A stretch of DNA of 64,000 nt. Source: Bradyrhizobiaceae bacterium (GTDB lineage Bacteria; Bacteroidota; Ignavibacteria; Kapaibacteriales; Kapaibacteriaceae). Positions within the stretch are counted from its first letter, which is position 1; every line of letters begins with the position of its first letter. Under the pieces are notes generated by a model. The model searched no databases. It was not told the DNA's origin and saw only the letters and a list, made by a program, of their open reading frames with translations. This document shows positions 28,142 through 37,028 of this stretch, piece by piece. The translations under genes and the position numbers were made by a program. The DNA lies in assembly GCA_024103135.1 (NCBI GenBank), contig JAGFIZ010000057.1, forward strand, positions 1 to 64,000, read 5' to 3'.

Positions 28142-29149
28142 ATGACCGTTCTACGATGGTTTGGCATTGCCGTGCTTGCAATGCTCTTGTTGGCGAACCT
28201 TGGGGGCTTGTTCTACCCAAGGCATGCTACCGTTGTTTGTACCATCTCGATCAACAAACCTGCAGCAACGATCTACCCCTACATTGCTAATCCGCGGCTT
28301 TGCCAGCTGTGGTCGCCCTGGCGCACGAAGGATACGACACTCGTGATCCACTACAGTGGACCCGATCAAGGGAAGGGGGCTGGTTATACGTGGAGTGGCA
28401 ATGCCGATGTTGGTAGTGGGTCGTGGGTGATCACAGGCACCACAGACAGGCGTGTGGACGCTGCTCTTTCCGTAGAAGGCATGGGCGCATCGACGGTGTG
28501 GATGACCGTAGATCAAAGGGGACAACACTCAGACGTTGTCTGGGCAATCTCGACCGATATGGGCTGGCTGCCGATGCTGCGATTGTTTACGCCACTGTTT
28601 ACATCGTATGTAACGACTGACTTCAATGCTGGACTTGCTAATCTCAAGTCGCTCATGGAATCACTACCGAACTCACGCACAGGCATGCCCGAGCTAGTGC
28701 AATTGCCTCCTACGCACGTCCTCTCCACTCGGGCAACCGTTAACACAACCGAAATCGGGAAGTCGTTGGCCACCATGTACGGCACGATCATGCACGAGGC
28801 ATTCAAGCAGCGCGCCGAGCTCAAGGGCAACATGCCCGTCATGGCCATCTACTACGGTCAACGTGATGGAGCAAGACAAACCGATCTCGAAGCAGCAATC
28901 ATTACCACAAAGCCCGCACACTCAACCAGCGGTGTTCATGCTCGCACCATCCCTGCAGGAGAGTTCGTGCGTGTGCCCTATTTCGGTCCGTACGAGAAGA
29001 CGTCCACCGCATACCATTCTGCACGTGAGTTTGCAAGACAGAGCGGACGTAGCCTGGACAGCGCCGCTATGGAATGGTACGTGACCGATCCACAGAGCGA
29101 ACCCGATACATCGCTGTGGCAAACCGATGTATACTTCCGTATCCGATAG
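28142..29149 (+). CDS. SRPBCC domain plus GyrI-like effector-binding protein
   Basis: A 335-residue protein with one N-terminal transmembrane segment (FGIAVLAMLLLANLGGLF). An SRPBCC/polyketide-cyclase-like domain follows, from about residue 30 to 170 (ANPRLCQLWSPW). The C-terminal part resembles the GyrI-like small-molecule-binding domain (GEFVRVPYFGPYEK). The combination is common in Bacteroidota and related bacteria; a ligand-binding or stress role is inferred and no enzyme activity is implied. The roughly 200 bases between the terminator and this start hold no obvious gene; a weak TAGCTTGG box at 28064 could be a promoter. Confidence 0.8.
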   Translation: MTVLRWFGIAVLAMLLLANLGGLFYPRHATVVCTISINKPAATIYPYIANPRLCQLWSPWRTKDTTLVIHYSGPDQGKGAGYTWSGNADVGSGSWVITGTTDRRVDAALSVEGMGASTVWMTVDQRGQHSDVVWAISTDMGWLPMLRLFTPLFTSYVTTDFNAGLANLKSLMESLPNSRTGMPELVQLPPTHVLSTRATVNTTEIGKSLATMYGTIMHEAFKQRAELKGNMPVMAIYYGQRDGARQTDLEAAIITTKPAHSTSGVHARTIPAGEFVRVPYFGPYEKTSTAYHSAREFARQSGRSLDSAAMEWYVTDPQSEPDTSLWQTDVYFRIR

Positions 29150-29173
29150 CCACGCACGGTGGTATTTTGCCAC

Positions 29174-29716
29174 ATGATTCGCATCCTCAATGCACTCTTC
29201 TACAGTGCACTTGCTATCTGGCTTGGGTCTAGCGTGGTCCGACTTGTTGTTGGCTACGATGCCTTTGTTCCAGGCACCACCACACTGAAAGGCTGGTATA
29301 GCCCCGACCAGCTCCATCACACCATCTGGCTCTATGCAATCCTTGCAGCGTGGACGGGCTGGAGCTTTGGCGTGATGGCCGTAGGGGGCTGTGTATCACT
29401 CCTGGCACAACGCAAGCAGTTCAGACAGCAAGCATGGATGCTCATGGTGCTGATCTTCATCGTACTCCTGGTGCCCGCACAAGTATGGCACATCCTTGCC
29501 GACGTTGAATTGTGGAACAATCTAGATCCAAACACAGGCCGGATAATCGGTAACCCCGAACATGTGACCAGTATATTTGTAGAGCAGATGACGAGTATGT
29601 CCTACAGTATCGTCAATGGACTTTCGATACTCATGGGCATCACCATCGTAAGCACCCTGGCTATGCGTCCGCTTACCCTGGCACGTAATCCAGAGCCCCC
29701 TTCCACCCCTTCGTAA
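29174..29716 (+). CDS. Four-helix integral membrane protein
   Basis: About 180 residues from ATG 29174, chosen over an in-frame upstream start because the first helix begins right after it. Four hydrophobic helices are visible (ALFYSALAIWLG, IWLYAILAAWTGWSF, WMLMVLIFIVLLVP, VNGLSILMGITIVS). An extracytoplasmic loop carries VWHILADVELWNN. It resembles DUF4149-type or CopD-like small membrane proteins only in layout. Function unknown. It sits in the operon leading to era. Confidence 0.7.
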   Translation: MIRILNALFYSALAIWLGSSVVRLVVGYDAFVPGTTTLKGWYSPDQLHHTIWLYAILAAWTGWSFGVMAVGGCVSLLAQRKQFRQQAWMLMVLIFIVLLVPAQVWHILADVELWNNLDPNTGRIIGNPEHVTSIFVEQMTSMSYSIVNGLSILMGITIVSTLAMRPLTLARNPEPPSTPS

Positions 29717-29723
29717 CATCAGA

Positions 29724-30014
29724 GTGAAAGCAGACAAACTTCTGGAAGAGCTCACAGCACTTGCAACGAGCATTGGGTATACCGTGCGCCGTGAAAGCGG
29801 ATCGTTCAAGGGTGGTGCATGCGTAATGAAAGAGCAGCAACTGATCCTGGTCAACCGCTCGATCCCGCCTGAGGCCTCATGCGTGATGCTTGCCCGCGCC
29901 CTTGCACGCATTGGCGTGGAAGACTCCTATGCAAAGCCTGCTGTTCGCGACATCCTGGAGCGTGAACGAATCTGGGTGACGCAGCATCCTGAAGTAACCT
30001 TCGAAGCATCATGA
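29724..30014 (+). CDS. Small conserved protein preceding era
   Basis: A 96-residue protein starting with GTG at 29724, eight bases after the previous stop. It has no signal peptide or membrane helix. The pattern RRESGSFKGGACVMKEQQLILVNRS followed by a helix with LARALARIG resembles short uncharacterised proteins seen in several bacterial phyla. A Cys in GGACV is the only notable residue. Its stop overlaps the era start by four bases, so it is translated with Era. Confidence 0.7.
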   Translation: MKADKLLEELTALATSIGYTVRRESGSFKGGACVMKEQQLILVNRSIPPEASCVMLARALARIGVEDSYAKPAVRDILERERIWVTQHPEVTFEAS

Positions 30015-30913
30015 CGAAGTGCGCTCATGTTGCGATTATCGGCCGACCCAATGCGGGGAAGAGTACGTTGCTCAATGCCATCCTTGGCGAACACCTGAGC
30101 ATCGTCACACCAAAGCCGCAGACAACGCGAAGGTCCGTACTCGGCATCCACACGGATAACAACACCCAACTGATCTTCGTCGACACGCCAGGAGTCCTAC
30201 GTCCGCGCTATCGTCTGCAAAAAGCGATGATGCAATACGTGCAGGAGTGCCTGGAGTCAACCGACATCATCTGCGTGGTTATCGACACACCGAAGGCCGT
30301 CGAGCATGACGGGTTGTTAGATCCGATGATGGAAGGACTGCTCAAGTCCGTCCGCTCTCGCAGCAAGGTCCCCATCATTCTCGTCCTCAACAAGATGGAC
30401 GCCCTACCACAGTCGAAGCTTGCGCTACCGTTGGTAGAGCAGGCCCGACAGAGTGGGTTGTTTACAAAGTCCGTTGCCATCTCTGCATCGCAAGGCAAGG
30501 AAGTTGACGATTTGGTTCGTGTACTACAGGACCTTGCACCAGAATCGGTGTATCTGTATGACGAAGATCAGCTCTCGACCCTTCCGCAGCGATTCTTCGT
30601 TGCAGAACTCATTCGGGAAGTCATCTTCAAACAGCTTCGTCAGGAAGTTCCGTATGCTACTGCCGTTCAGGTGCTGGAGTTTACCGAGCCAGAGGTAGGT
30701 CCGTTTCATATTACGGCCGACATCACCGTTGAGCGAGACACGCAGAAAATCATCATGATTGGCAAGGGTGGTGAGCAGCTCAAACGCATCCGCATGGAAG
30801 CGCAGCAAGCCATTGCCGACCATCTACAACATGGCGTAAAGCTGGAGCTTTTTGTGAAGGTTCGGGCTGATTGGAGAAATGATCGCGCCCAGCTAGCCAA
30901 TTTGGGCTACTGA
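30011..30913 (+). CDS. era: GTPase Era
   Basis: An essential GTPase that binds the 3' end of 16S rRNA during 30S assembly. G1 is GRPNAGKST (residues 11-19), G3 DTPG, G4 NKMD, and the C-terminal KH domain carries the GKGGEQLKRI loop. At 300 residues it has standard length. The start overlaps the preceding small ORF (ATGA). A separate promoter for bamD follows immediately. Confidence 0.97.
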   Translation: MTKCAHVAIIGRPNAGKSTLLNAILGEHLSIVTPKPQTTRRSVLGIHTDNNTQLIFVDTPGVLRPRYRLQKAMMQYVQECLESTDIICVVIDTPKAVEHDGLLDPMMEGLLKSVRSRSKVPIILVLNKMDALPQSKLALPLVEQARQSGLFTKSVAISASQGKEVDDLVRVLQDLAPESVYLYDEDQLSTLPQRFFVAELIREVIFKQLRQEVPYATAVQVLEFTEPEVGPFHITADITVERDTQKIIMIGKGGEQLKRIRMEAQQAIADHLQHGVKLELFVKVRADWRNDRAQLANLGY

Positions 30914-30928
30914 TCTCCGTTATTTTTG
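30902..30928 (+). promoter_or_regulatory. Candidate Bacteroidota-type promoter of bamD
   Basis: TTG at 30902-30904, a 16-base spacer and TATTTTTG at 30921-30928, with the bamD ATG six bases on at 30935. Box, spacer and start spacing closely mirror those at 9845-9875. The TTG lies inside the last codons of era. Confidence 0.6.
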
Positions 30929-30934
30929 TCGTTC

Positions 30935-31684
30935 ATGCTGAATACCATTACCAAGATCCTTGGCCTAGGGGCCGTGTTCATACTTGTTTCGTGTTCTGGA
31001 ACGGAAGAGTCCACACGAAAGCGCTCCGTCGACGAGATCTACACCGAGGCCATGGCGGCCTTCAACAATGAAGAATGGGCAGACGCGCTGTCGCAGTTCG
31101 ACATTATCAAGCTGCAGTATCCAGCAAGCCAGTATGCCGACGATGCACAGTTCCGGATTGCGGAGATCAACTTCCATCGTGGCGAGTATGTAATGGCCTC
31201 ATACAACTACAGCGTCGTTCGCCGGTCGTTCCCCAGCAGTGAATGGGTAAAGACGTCGGCCTACAAGGTCGGGCTATGCTATGCAGAACTCATGCTCCCA
31301 CCCGATCGCGATCAGGAGTACACGATGAAGGCCATCCAGGCCTTTACGGAGTTTCAGCAACTGTACCCAACGGACTCACTGGCGCTTGTTTCCGTCCAAC
31401 GCATCCACGACCTACGCAATCATCTTGCCGAACGATACCTGTTGGTTGCCGAGCATTACGTGAAGACAGAAAGCAAGCGAGCTGCCTTGGTGTACTATGA
31501 TGCCTTGATCAACGAGTATCCCGATTCAGACTGGCTGGAGGATGCTTTCATCGGGAAGCTTACTATCCAGTCCGCCCTCGGGTTGACTACTGACTGCAAA
31601 ACAACACTGGCACAGTATCGCAAGGCCATCAAACAGCCAAAGCGAGAAAACGAAGTCATCGAAATCGAAAGGAATCTCCAATGA
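30935..31684 (+). CDS. bamD: Outer-membrane assembly lipoprotein BamD
   Basis: The lipoprotein partner of BamA in inserting beta-barrel proteins into the outer membrane. The lipoprotein signal ends in a lipobox with Cys20 (ILVSC). TPR-like helical repeats follow (AMAAFNNEEWADALSQF, YPASQYADDAQFRIAE, FPSSEWVKTSAYKVG). I chose ATG 30935 rather than the in-frame TTG at 30926, which overlaps the putative promoter box. About 249 residues, matching BamD. The stop overlaps the next gene by four bases. Confidence 0.9.
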   Translation: MLNTITKILGLGAVFILVSCSGTEESTRKRSVDEIYTEAMAAFNNEEWADALSQFDIIKLQYPASQYADDAQFRIAEINFHRGEYVMASYNYSVVRRSFPSSEWVKTSAYKVGLCYAELMLPPDRDQEYTMKAIQAFTEFQQLYPTDSLALVSVQRIHDLRNHLAERYLLVAEHYVKTESKRAALVYYDALINEYPDSDWLEDAFIGKLTIQSALGLTTDCKTTLAQYRKAIKQPKRENEVIEIERNLQ

Positions 31685-32175
31685 ACGGACGTCCGCCATC
31701 CGCTAGCGAAGTCATCATGACCGAACTGGTTCTCCCGAACGATACCAACCAACTGGGCAATCTCCTTGGTGGCAGACTCATGCATTGGATCGACATTGCC
31801 GCTGCCTTGGTGTCGCAACGCCACACTGGGAAGATCTGCGTAACAGCGTCGGTCGACGAGATTTCCTTCCACGAGCCGATCAAGCTGGGACACGTAGTCC
31901 ACGTTCGTGCTCGTATCACACGCGCCTTCCGCACATCGATGGAAGTCGAGGTCATCGTAGAACGCGAAGACCCGCTCAACGGCTCATACGCCCGTACCTC
32001 CGTTGCCTACCTTACGTTCGTGGGTATCGACCAGTACGGCAAGCCCCTTCTTGCACCACCAGTGTTGCCGGAAACGGACGAAGAGAAACGTCGGTACGAT
32101 GAAGCAGCACAACGCAGGGATGCACGCCTTCGCGAACGGAAGGCACGCACCACTGCAGCATCGTCGAATGCGTGA
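31681..32175 (+). CDS. Acyl-CoA thioesterase, hotdog fold
   Basis: Hydrolyses acyl-CoA esters. The 164-residue protein has the conserved NQLGNLLGGRLMHWID motif of the YciA/ACOT hotdog group, with VDEISFHEPI at the interface. Substrate chain length cannot be told from sequence. Cytoplasmic; the C-terminus is Arg/Ala-rich and probably flexible. Overlaps bamD by four bases and the following plug gene by eight, so it is coupled to envelope genes. Confidence 0.88.
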   Translation: MNGRPPSASEVIMTELVLPNDTNQLGNLLGGRLMHWIDIAAALVSQRHTGKICVTASVDEISFHEPIKLGHVVHVRARITRAFRTSMEVEVIVEREDPLNGSYARTSVAYLTFVGIDQYGKPLLAPPVLPETDEEKRRYDEAAQRRDARLRERKARTTAASSNA

Positions 32176-33463
32176 GATCGTTCTTGTTGTCTCGCTCTGC
32201 CTTGCAGTAGCATCGTCTACTCTGCTGTATGGACAGGAGAGCGAGGTTGCAGTACGGTACATCCGTGCCTACGGGGCCGACAACGAGTTACTTCCGCCGG
32301 TCGTACTGTTGAATGAGAACTCCGATCCTGCGCAGCCAGGTTCGGCCTATGCTACCGTCGAGTTTGATGTGCGAGCTTCGCACATCCCCAATGTGTACGT
32401 GAGACTCATTCATTGCAAGGCCGATTGGACGGAAGACGACAACTTGTTCTTGAACGATGTCACAACGCGCACGAGCCTCGTAGACTGGTCGATCGCCGCT
32501 CAACGCAGCACCTACTTCAACTACCGTGGCAAGGTGCGCATCCCGAACGTCCAGCTCTCGCTGCGCTTTGCCGGCAACTGGAAGGCTGTGGTGTATGATA
32601 TGGACACCGACCAGAAGCTTGCAGAAACGCGAATGTTCGTAGTAGATCCACGAGCACAGACGATGTTCAACTTCATGACGGACTTCTACGATCCGAATGC
32701 ACGTGTAAGCTCTACGGCATTAACGTTGGAGGCAATCGTGTCGGCACCCACGACGGAGATCATCGACCCCAACGTGCACACCTGTGTGTTCTACCGCAAC
32801 AATCGCTGGTACGAACCCTTTGTAGTCTCGACCAGGTCGTTCCACGGAAGAAACAGCTACAACGTTGGAACGGCTGTTACGGGCGTGTTCCCACCAGGGA
32901 AGGTCTTTCGAGTACTACGAATTCCTGCACAGAATGAATATCGTATCCTCGATCTCACCAATCTTGCACTATTCCCATCCACGGGTCAGCCCGTTCGGTT
33001 GCCGTTGAGCGACCTCCGGCGAAACGGTATGTTCCTGGAGCGAAGCGACGATGGTGCTTTAACGAGTACGATGATCTCGTCGGCCAACAACGAGTACGTG
33101 CCGCTGGAATTCCTTCTAGACCCTTCGCCAGGTTCACCTTCCGAGCACGACGTCTTCCTGGTCGGATCCTTCAACAATTGGCACCCCACACGTGACTGGA
33201 TGATGTGGTTTGACGAAGACCTGCGCATGTACCGTCTGCGACAGTGGGTTCGGCGCGGCCGACATAACTACCTCTACGCAACCGGTACGCTCAATGCTGA
33301 CACTGATGAGGTCGACGATATCTCATTCGAAGAGTTCGAAGGCAACACAGCATCCAACAGTAACAGCTACATTGCGTTTACATACGCTCGGATCCTTGAG
33401 TATGGCGGATACGATGCCATCATCTCTGTTGGATCTTCAAACATTTACACAGGAAACCGGTAG
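32168..33463 (+). CDS. Type IX secretion system plug protein (DUF5103 family)
   Basis: In Flavobacterium the Plug protein binds SprA and closes one side of the type IX translocon. This 431-residue protein has a signal peptide (IVLVVSLCLAVASSTLLYGQ), then the family's characteristic VRLIHCKADWTEDDN region and FNYRGKVRIPN segment, and a C-terminal domain with VFLVGSFNNWHPT that resembles carbohydrate-binding or glycogen-branching beta domains. I chose ATG 32168, eight bases inside the thioesterase gene, because the signal peptide starts there. If correct, the organism has T9SS machinery elsewhere in the genome. Other T9SS genes are not in this window. Confidence 0.78.
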   Translation: MREIVLVVSLCLAVASSTLLYGQESEVAVRYIRAYGADNELLPPVVLLNENSDPAQPGSAYATVEFDVRASHIPNVYVRLIHCKADWTEDDNLFLNDVTTRTSLVDWSIAAQRSTYFNYRGKVRIPNVQLSLRFAGNWKAVVYDMDTDQKLAETRMFVVDPRAQTMFNFMTDFYDPNARVSSTALTLEAIVSAPTTEIIDPNVHTCVFYRNNRWYEPFVVSTRSFHGRNSYNVGTAVTGVFPPGKVFRVLRIPAQNEYRILDLTNLALFPSTGQPVRLPLSDLRRNGMFLERSDDGALTSTMISSANNEYVPLEFLLDPSPGSPSEHDVFLVGSFNNWHPTRDWMMWFDEDLRMYRLRQWVRRGRHNYLYATGTLNADTDEVDDISFEEFEGNTASNSNSYIAFTYARILEYGGYDAIISVGSSNIYTGNR

Positions 33464-33527
33464 TCTTCGGCAGTATGCAGATATTCAATGGTGTTGACGT
33501 CAGCATACCTACGAAGCCAGCATAATC

Positions 33528-34562
33528 ATGAGTTCGGGAATCAACAGACCAAACAAACGTGAAGACGATGTAGAGTTTGCTCTAAGGCCTCCAAGCTTTG
33601 CGGAGTTTACGGGTCAGCCACGCATCGTAGAAAACCTGCAAGTGTTCATTGCTGCTGCCAGACAGCGCAATGAACCGCTTGACCATGTGCTGCTGACTGG
33701 TCCACCAGGCCTTGGCAAAACCACGCTCTCACACATCATCGCTCGCGAGATGGAAGCACGGATTACGATGACGAGCGGACCCGTCCTGGAGAAACCTGGT
33801 GATCTTGCAGGTATCCTCACGTCACTCGAAGAAGGCGACGTGTTGTTCATCGACGAGATCCATCGTCTTACACCCGTCGTCGAAGAGTACCTCTACTCCG
33901 CCATGGAAGACTTCCGGCTGGACATCATGATCGACTCGGGTCCAGCCGCTCGTAGCGTGCAACTCACCATCCCCCGCTTTACGCTCATCGGTGCAACAAC
34001 CCGTCAAGGCTTGCTCACCGCTCCCTTACGCTCACGCTTTGGCATCAACAATCGGCTTGACTACTACACTGCCGCCGACCTCTCGCGCGTGATCACGCGA
34101 TCAGCCGAAATCCTGGGCGCAGAGATGGATGGGGAGGGGGCTTTGGAGATCGCTCGTAGATCACGTGGTACTCCACGTATCGCAAACCGACTGCTACGCC
34201 GCACTCGCGACTTCGCAGAAGTCAAGGGTAAGGGCGTCATTACAAAATCCATTGCAGCACTCGCACTCAAGGCTCTTGATGTTGACGAGTACGGACTCGA
34301 CGAGATGGACGCGCGCATCATCCTAAGCATCATCGAGAAGTTTGGTGGCGGTCCCGTCGGCCTTGGCACCATTGCCGTGAGTGTAGGAGAGGATGCTGGC
34401 ACACTCGAGGAAGTGTATGAGCCATTCCTCATTCAGCAGGGCTTTTTGCAGCGCACGCCACGCGGACGTGTAGCAACGCTGCTTGCCTATCAACACTTTT
34501 CTATTGAGCCCCCTACCAATCAATCGACCACACATCCTCTGTTTGATCAGGAGAATACGTGA
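33528..34562 (+). CDS. ruvB: Holliday junction helicase subunit RuvB
   Basis: An AAA+ motor that drives branch migration with RuvA. Walker [10 protein letters not shown] is at residues 58-66, Walker [11 protein letters not shown] near 110, followed by [18 protein letters not shown]. The C-terminal winged helix carries TPRGRVAT. At 344 residues it is typical. It lies 64 bases after the plug gene; its stop overlaps the next gene's GTG by four bases. ruvA and ruvC are not adjacent. Confidence 0.97.
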   Translation: MSSGINRPNKREDDVEFALRPPSFAEFTGQPRIVENLQVFIAAARQRNEPLDHVLLTGPPGLGKTTLSHIIAREMEARITMTSGPVLEKPGDLAGILTSLEEGDVLFIDEIHRLTPVVEEYLYSAMEDFRLDIMIDSGPAARSVQLTIPRFTLIGATTRQGLLTAPLRSRFGINNRLDYYTAADLSRVITRSAEILGAEMDGEGALEIARRSRGTPRIANRLLRRTRDFAEVKGKGVITKSIAALALKALDVDEYGLDEMDARIILSIIEKFGGGPVGLGTIAVSVGEDAGTLEEVYEPFLIQQGFLQRTPRGRVATLLAYQHFSIEPPTNQSTTHPLFDQENT

Positions 34563-35395
34563 ACAACACCCGTCTTTGCAGAGTCGCCTTCCTGACCGTA
34601 CTGCTCACGATTGGAATGGCAACCGTGAGTGTAGCGCAGCAGCCACCCATGCCGAAGACCTATCACCGGTCAGTCCTGGGCGACCCAACGCGCATCGTGT
34701 TAAGCTGCAAGAACGTCATTCAAAGCATGGCCTGGTGGTCTCGGCTTGGTTTCACTCCCACACCCGGCAATACGGCACGTCCGGACAGTGCTATCACGTT
34801 AGCCGATGGACAGGTAGTCATCACACTCGTGAAGGACAATCTGCCATCGCCGATTCTCATGTTTGCCTCGAATGATGTGCGAATGCTCAAGGACTCTTTG
34901 GACTCGTTGCGCATCCTCACCACATACGACGTCATGGGACCAACGCTTGGTGAACTTCGACTTCGTTCACCCAGTGGAGTGCACATGGCCGTTCGACCAT
35001 CAACGATGGAGCCGCGCATTCCAACAAGTGGTGATTCCAACATCGTCTGCGGCAAGCTCACGGAGATCTCCGTTGACGTTGCCGATTTCCCACTCTCCAA
35101 GGAGCAGCGCTTCTGGGAGGTGCTGGACTTTTCCGTTGAGCGCTCTGGCGTCAAGCCCTATCCTTTTGCCGTGGTGACGGACGGGTATGTGCATATCGGA
35201 CTGCATGAAATGCGCGACATTCCGTCTGTGGCCTTTACCTACTTTGCCTCGAACATGGTCGAGCGGATCGACAGACTCAAGAAGAGCGGCATCACCTTTG
35301 TGGACGAGTATAAGAATGCCGAAGGAGCCGTCGAACACGTCTACATCGAGAGTCCCGACGGTCAGCTAGTCATGCTCTTCACCGGTAACCAATAA
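34559..35395 (+). CDS. Exported VOC-superfamily (glyoxalase-fold) protein
   Basis: A 278-residue protein with two VOC modules: [21 protein letters not shown] in the first and [20 protein letters not shown] in the second, ending [13 protein letters not shown]. An N-terminal signal peptide ([17 protein letters not shown]) is unusual for this fold, whose members are mostly cytoplasmic. The usual metal ligands are not obvious, so it may bind rather than convert its ligand. Starts at a GTG overlapping ruvB (GTGA). Confidence 0.75.
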   Translation: MNNTRLCRVAFLTVLLTIGMATVSVAQQPPMPKTYHRSVLGDPTRIVLSCKNVIQSMAWWSRLGFTPTPGNTARPDSAITLADGQVVITLVKDNLPSPILMFASNDVRMLKDSLDSLRILTTYDVMGPTLGELRLRSPSGVHMAVRPSTMEPRIPTSGDSNIVCGKLTEISVDVADFPLSKEQRFWEVLDFSVERSGVKPYPFAVVTDGYVHIGLHEMRDIPSVAFTYFASNMVERIDRLKKSGITFVDEYKNAEGAVEHVYIESPDGQLVMLFTGNQ

Positions 35396-35489
35396 CACAC
35401 ACACCACGTGCTGACAGGTTATTTTCGCCTTCCTTGGTGAAGCTCAACAACTGAGCGTCACCCAACCCCCCTATCACGAGCAAACAACG

Positions 35490-36956
35490 ATGAGCAAGGA
35501 CATTACTTCGCGCGAAGCAGACTACTCCCAATGGTACATCGACATTGTCCGCAAGGCCGGTCTTGCCGACTATTCCGCCGTCAAAGGCTGCATGGTCATC
35601 AAGCCCTACGGCTTTGGCATTTGGGAGCACATGCGTGATCAGCTTGACAAGATGTTCAAGCAGACCGGTCACGTCAACGCCTACTTCCCCTTGCTCATCC
35701 CAAAGAGTTTCTTGAGCAAGGAAGCTGCACACGTAGAAGGGTTTGCCAAGGAATGTGCCGTAGTAACGCACTACCGACTCAAGAATGCGCCCGATGGTTC
35801 AGGCGTCATCGTTGACCCCGAAGCCAAGCTTGAAGAAGAGCTCATCATCCGACCAACCAGCGAGACCATCATCTGGGACTCCTATCGCGATTGGATTCAG
35901 AGTTATCGCGACCTACCGGTATTGATTAACCAGTGGGCAAACGTTCTCCGTTGGGAGATGCGCACACGACTATTCCTTCGCACGGCCGAGTTCCTTTGGC
36001 AAGAAGGTCACACCGCACATGAAACGCGTGAAGAAGCCATTGCCGAAGCAGAGCGCATGCTCGACGTCTACGCCCGCTTTGCAGAAGAGTGGATGGCCTT
36101 GCCCGTAGTGCGTGGCGTAAAGACAGCCAACGAACGTTTTGCCGGAGCAGAAGAAACCTACTGTATCGAAGCGCTCATGCAGGATGGTTGGGCATTGCAG
36201 GCCGGAACCAGTCACTTCCTCGGACAGAATTTTGCCAAGGCCTTCGACGTACAGTTCAGCACGCGCAACAACTCACGCGAGTACGTATGGGCAACATCAT
36301 GGGGTGTTAGCACTCGACTCATGGGTGCGTTGATCATGGCGCATAGCGACGACGAAGGACTCGTTGTCCCACCACGCATCGCACCAACGCAAGTTGTGAT
36401 CATCCCCGTGCCAAAGTCCCTTCCCGCCTTGCAGGAAACCATCGACACGATTGCCAGTGATTTACAGTCGCTTGGCATTCGTGTGAAGGTCGACAGCAAC
36501 GATCAGGATCGACCTGGCTTCAAGTTTGCCGAGTACGAGAAGATTGGCATTCCAATCCGTCTAGCCATTGGCGCTCGTGATCTAGAGGCAGGCACCATCG
36601 AAGTTGCAAGACGCGACACACGAGAGAAGCAAAGCGTTCCCCTTGCCGGCCTCAGCACCCACATCCAAGCACTTCTCGAAGAGATTCAGCAAAACCTCTA
36701 CAATCGCGCATTGCAGTTCCGCACCGAGCACACCACGCGCGTAGACACGTGGGAGCAATTCGTGGATGTCCTCGAGAACAAGGGTGGCTTCATCAGCGCC
36801 CATTGGGACGGCACACCAGAGACGGAGCAGCAAATCAAGGAAGAGACAAAGGCAACCATCCGCTGCATCCCCCTTGATGCTCCAACCGAAGCCGGCCAGT
36901 GCGTTCGCACAGGCAAGCCCAGCACCAAGCGCGTACTGTTTGCCCGTGCCTATTGA
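35490..36956 (+). CDS. proS: Prolyl-tRNA synthetase, archaeal/eukaryote-type
   Basis: Charges tRNA-Pro with proline. At 488 residues it is the short form without the editing insertion of E. coli-type ProRS. The start ([21 protein letters not shown]) and class II motif 2 ([24 protein letters not shown], beginning near residue 154) match the archaeal-type enzymes also used by many Bacteroidota. The C-terminus ends with Tyr (VLFARAY), as in that class. A TATTTTCG box lies at 35420-35427, about 60 bases before the start. Confidence 0.95.
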   Translation: MSKDITSREADYSQWYIDIVRKAGLADYSAVKGCMVIKPYGFGIWEHMRDQLDKMFKQTGHVNAYFPLLIPKSFLSKEAAHVEGFAKECAVVTHYRLKNAPDGSGVIVDPEAKLEEELIIRPTSETIIWDSYRDWIQSYRDLPVLINQWANVLRWEMRTRLFLRTAEFLWQEGHTAHETREEAIAEAERMLDVYARFAEEWMALPVVRGVKTANERFAGAEETYCIEALMQDGWALQAGTSHFLGQNFAKAFDVQFSTRNNSREYVWATSWGVSTRLMGALIMAHSDDEGLVVPPRIAPTQVVIIPVPKSLPALQETIDTIASDLQSLGIRVKVDSNDQDRPGFKFAEYEKIGIPIRLAIGARDLEAGTIEVARRDTREKQSVPLAGLSTHIQALLEEIQQNLYNRALQFRTEHTTRVDTWEQFVDVLENKGGFISAHWDGTPETEQQIKEETKATIRCIPLDAPTEAGQCVRTGKPSTKRVLFARAY

Positions 36957-36992
36957 TGGTAGGGGGCTTGGTAGAGGGTGACGCCTTTGGCA

Positions 36993-37028
36993 TGCACCTC
37001 ATCGTGCACCTCATCGTACACCTCATTT
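36993..37028. repeat. Three tandem copies of a 12-bp unit
   Basis: The unit TGCACCTCATCG occurs twice exactly (36993-37004, 37005-37016) and once diverged (37017-37028). The stop codon of the LamG lipoprotein gene lies inside the third copy. This is probably replication slippage at a gene end. Confidence 0.8.

Noticed and set aside
27107-28208. TGGGGGCT copies near 27107 and 28201 as further octamer sites
   Set aside because: They differ at the first base; only exact AGGGGGCT copies were counted.
36835-37026. Minus-strand ORF with repeated Met-Arg-Cys-Thr
   Set aside because: It is the reverse reading of the 12-bp repeats and the proS 3' end.
36993-37028. Tandem 12-bp repeats as a CRISPR remnant
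   Set aside because: The units abut without spacers and are far too short; no cas gene is present.
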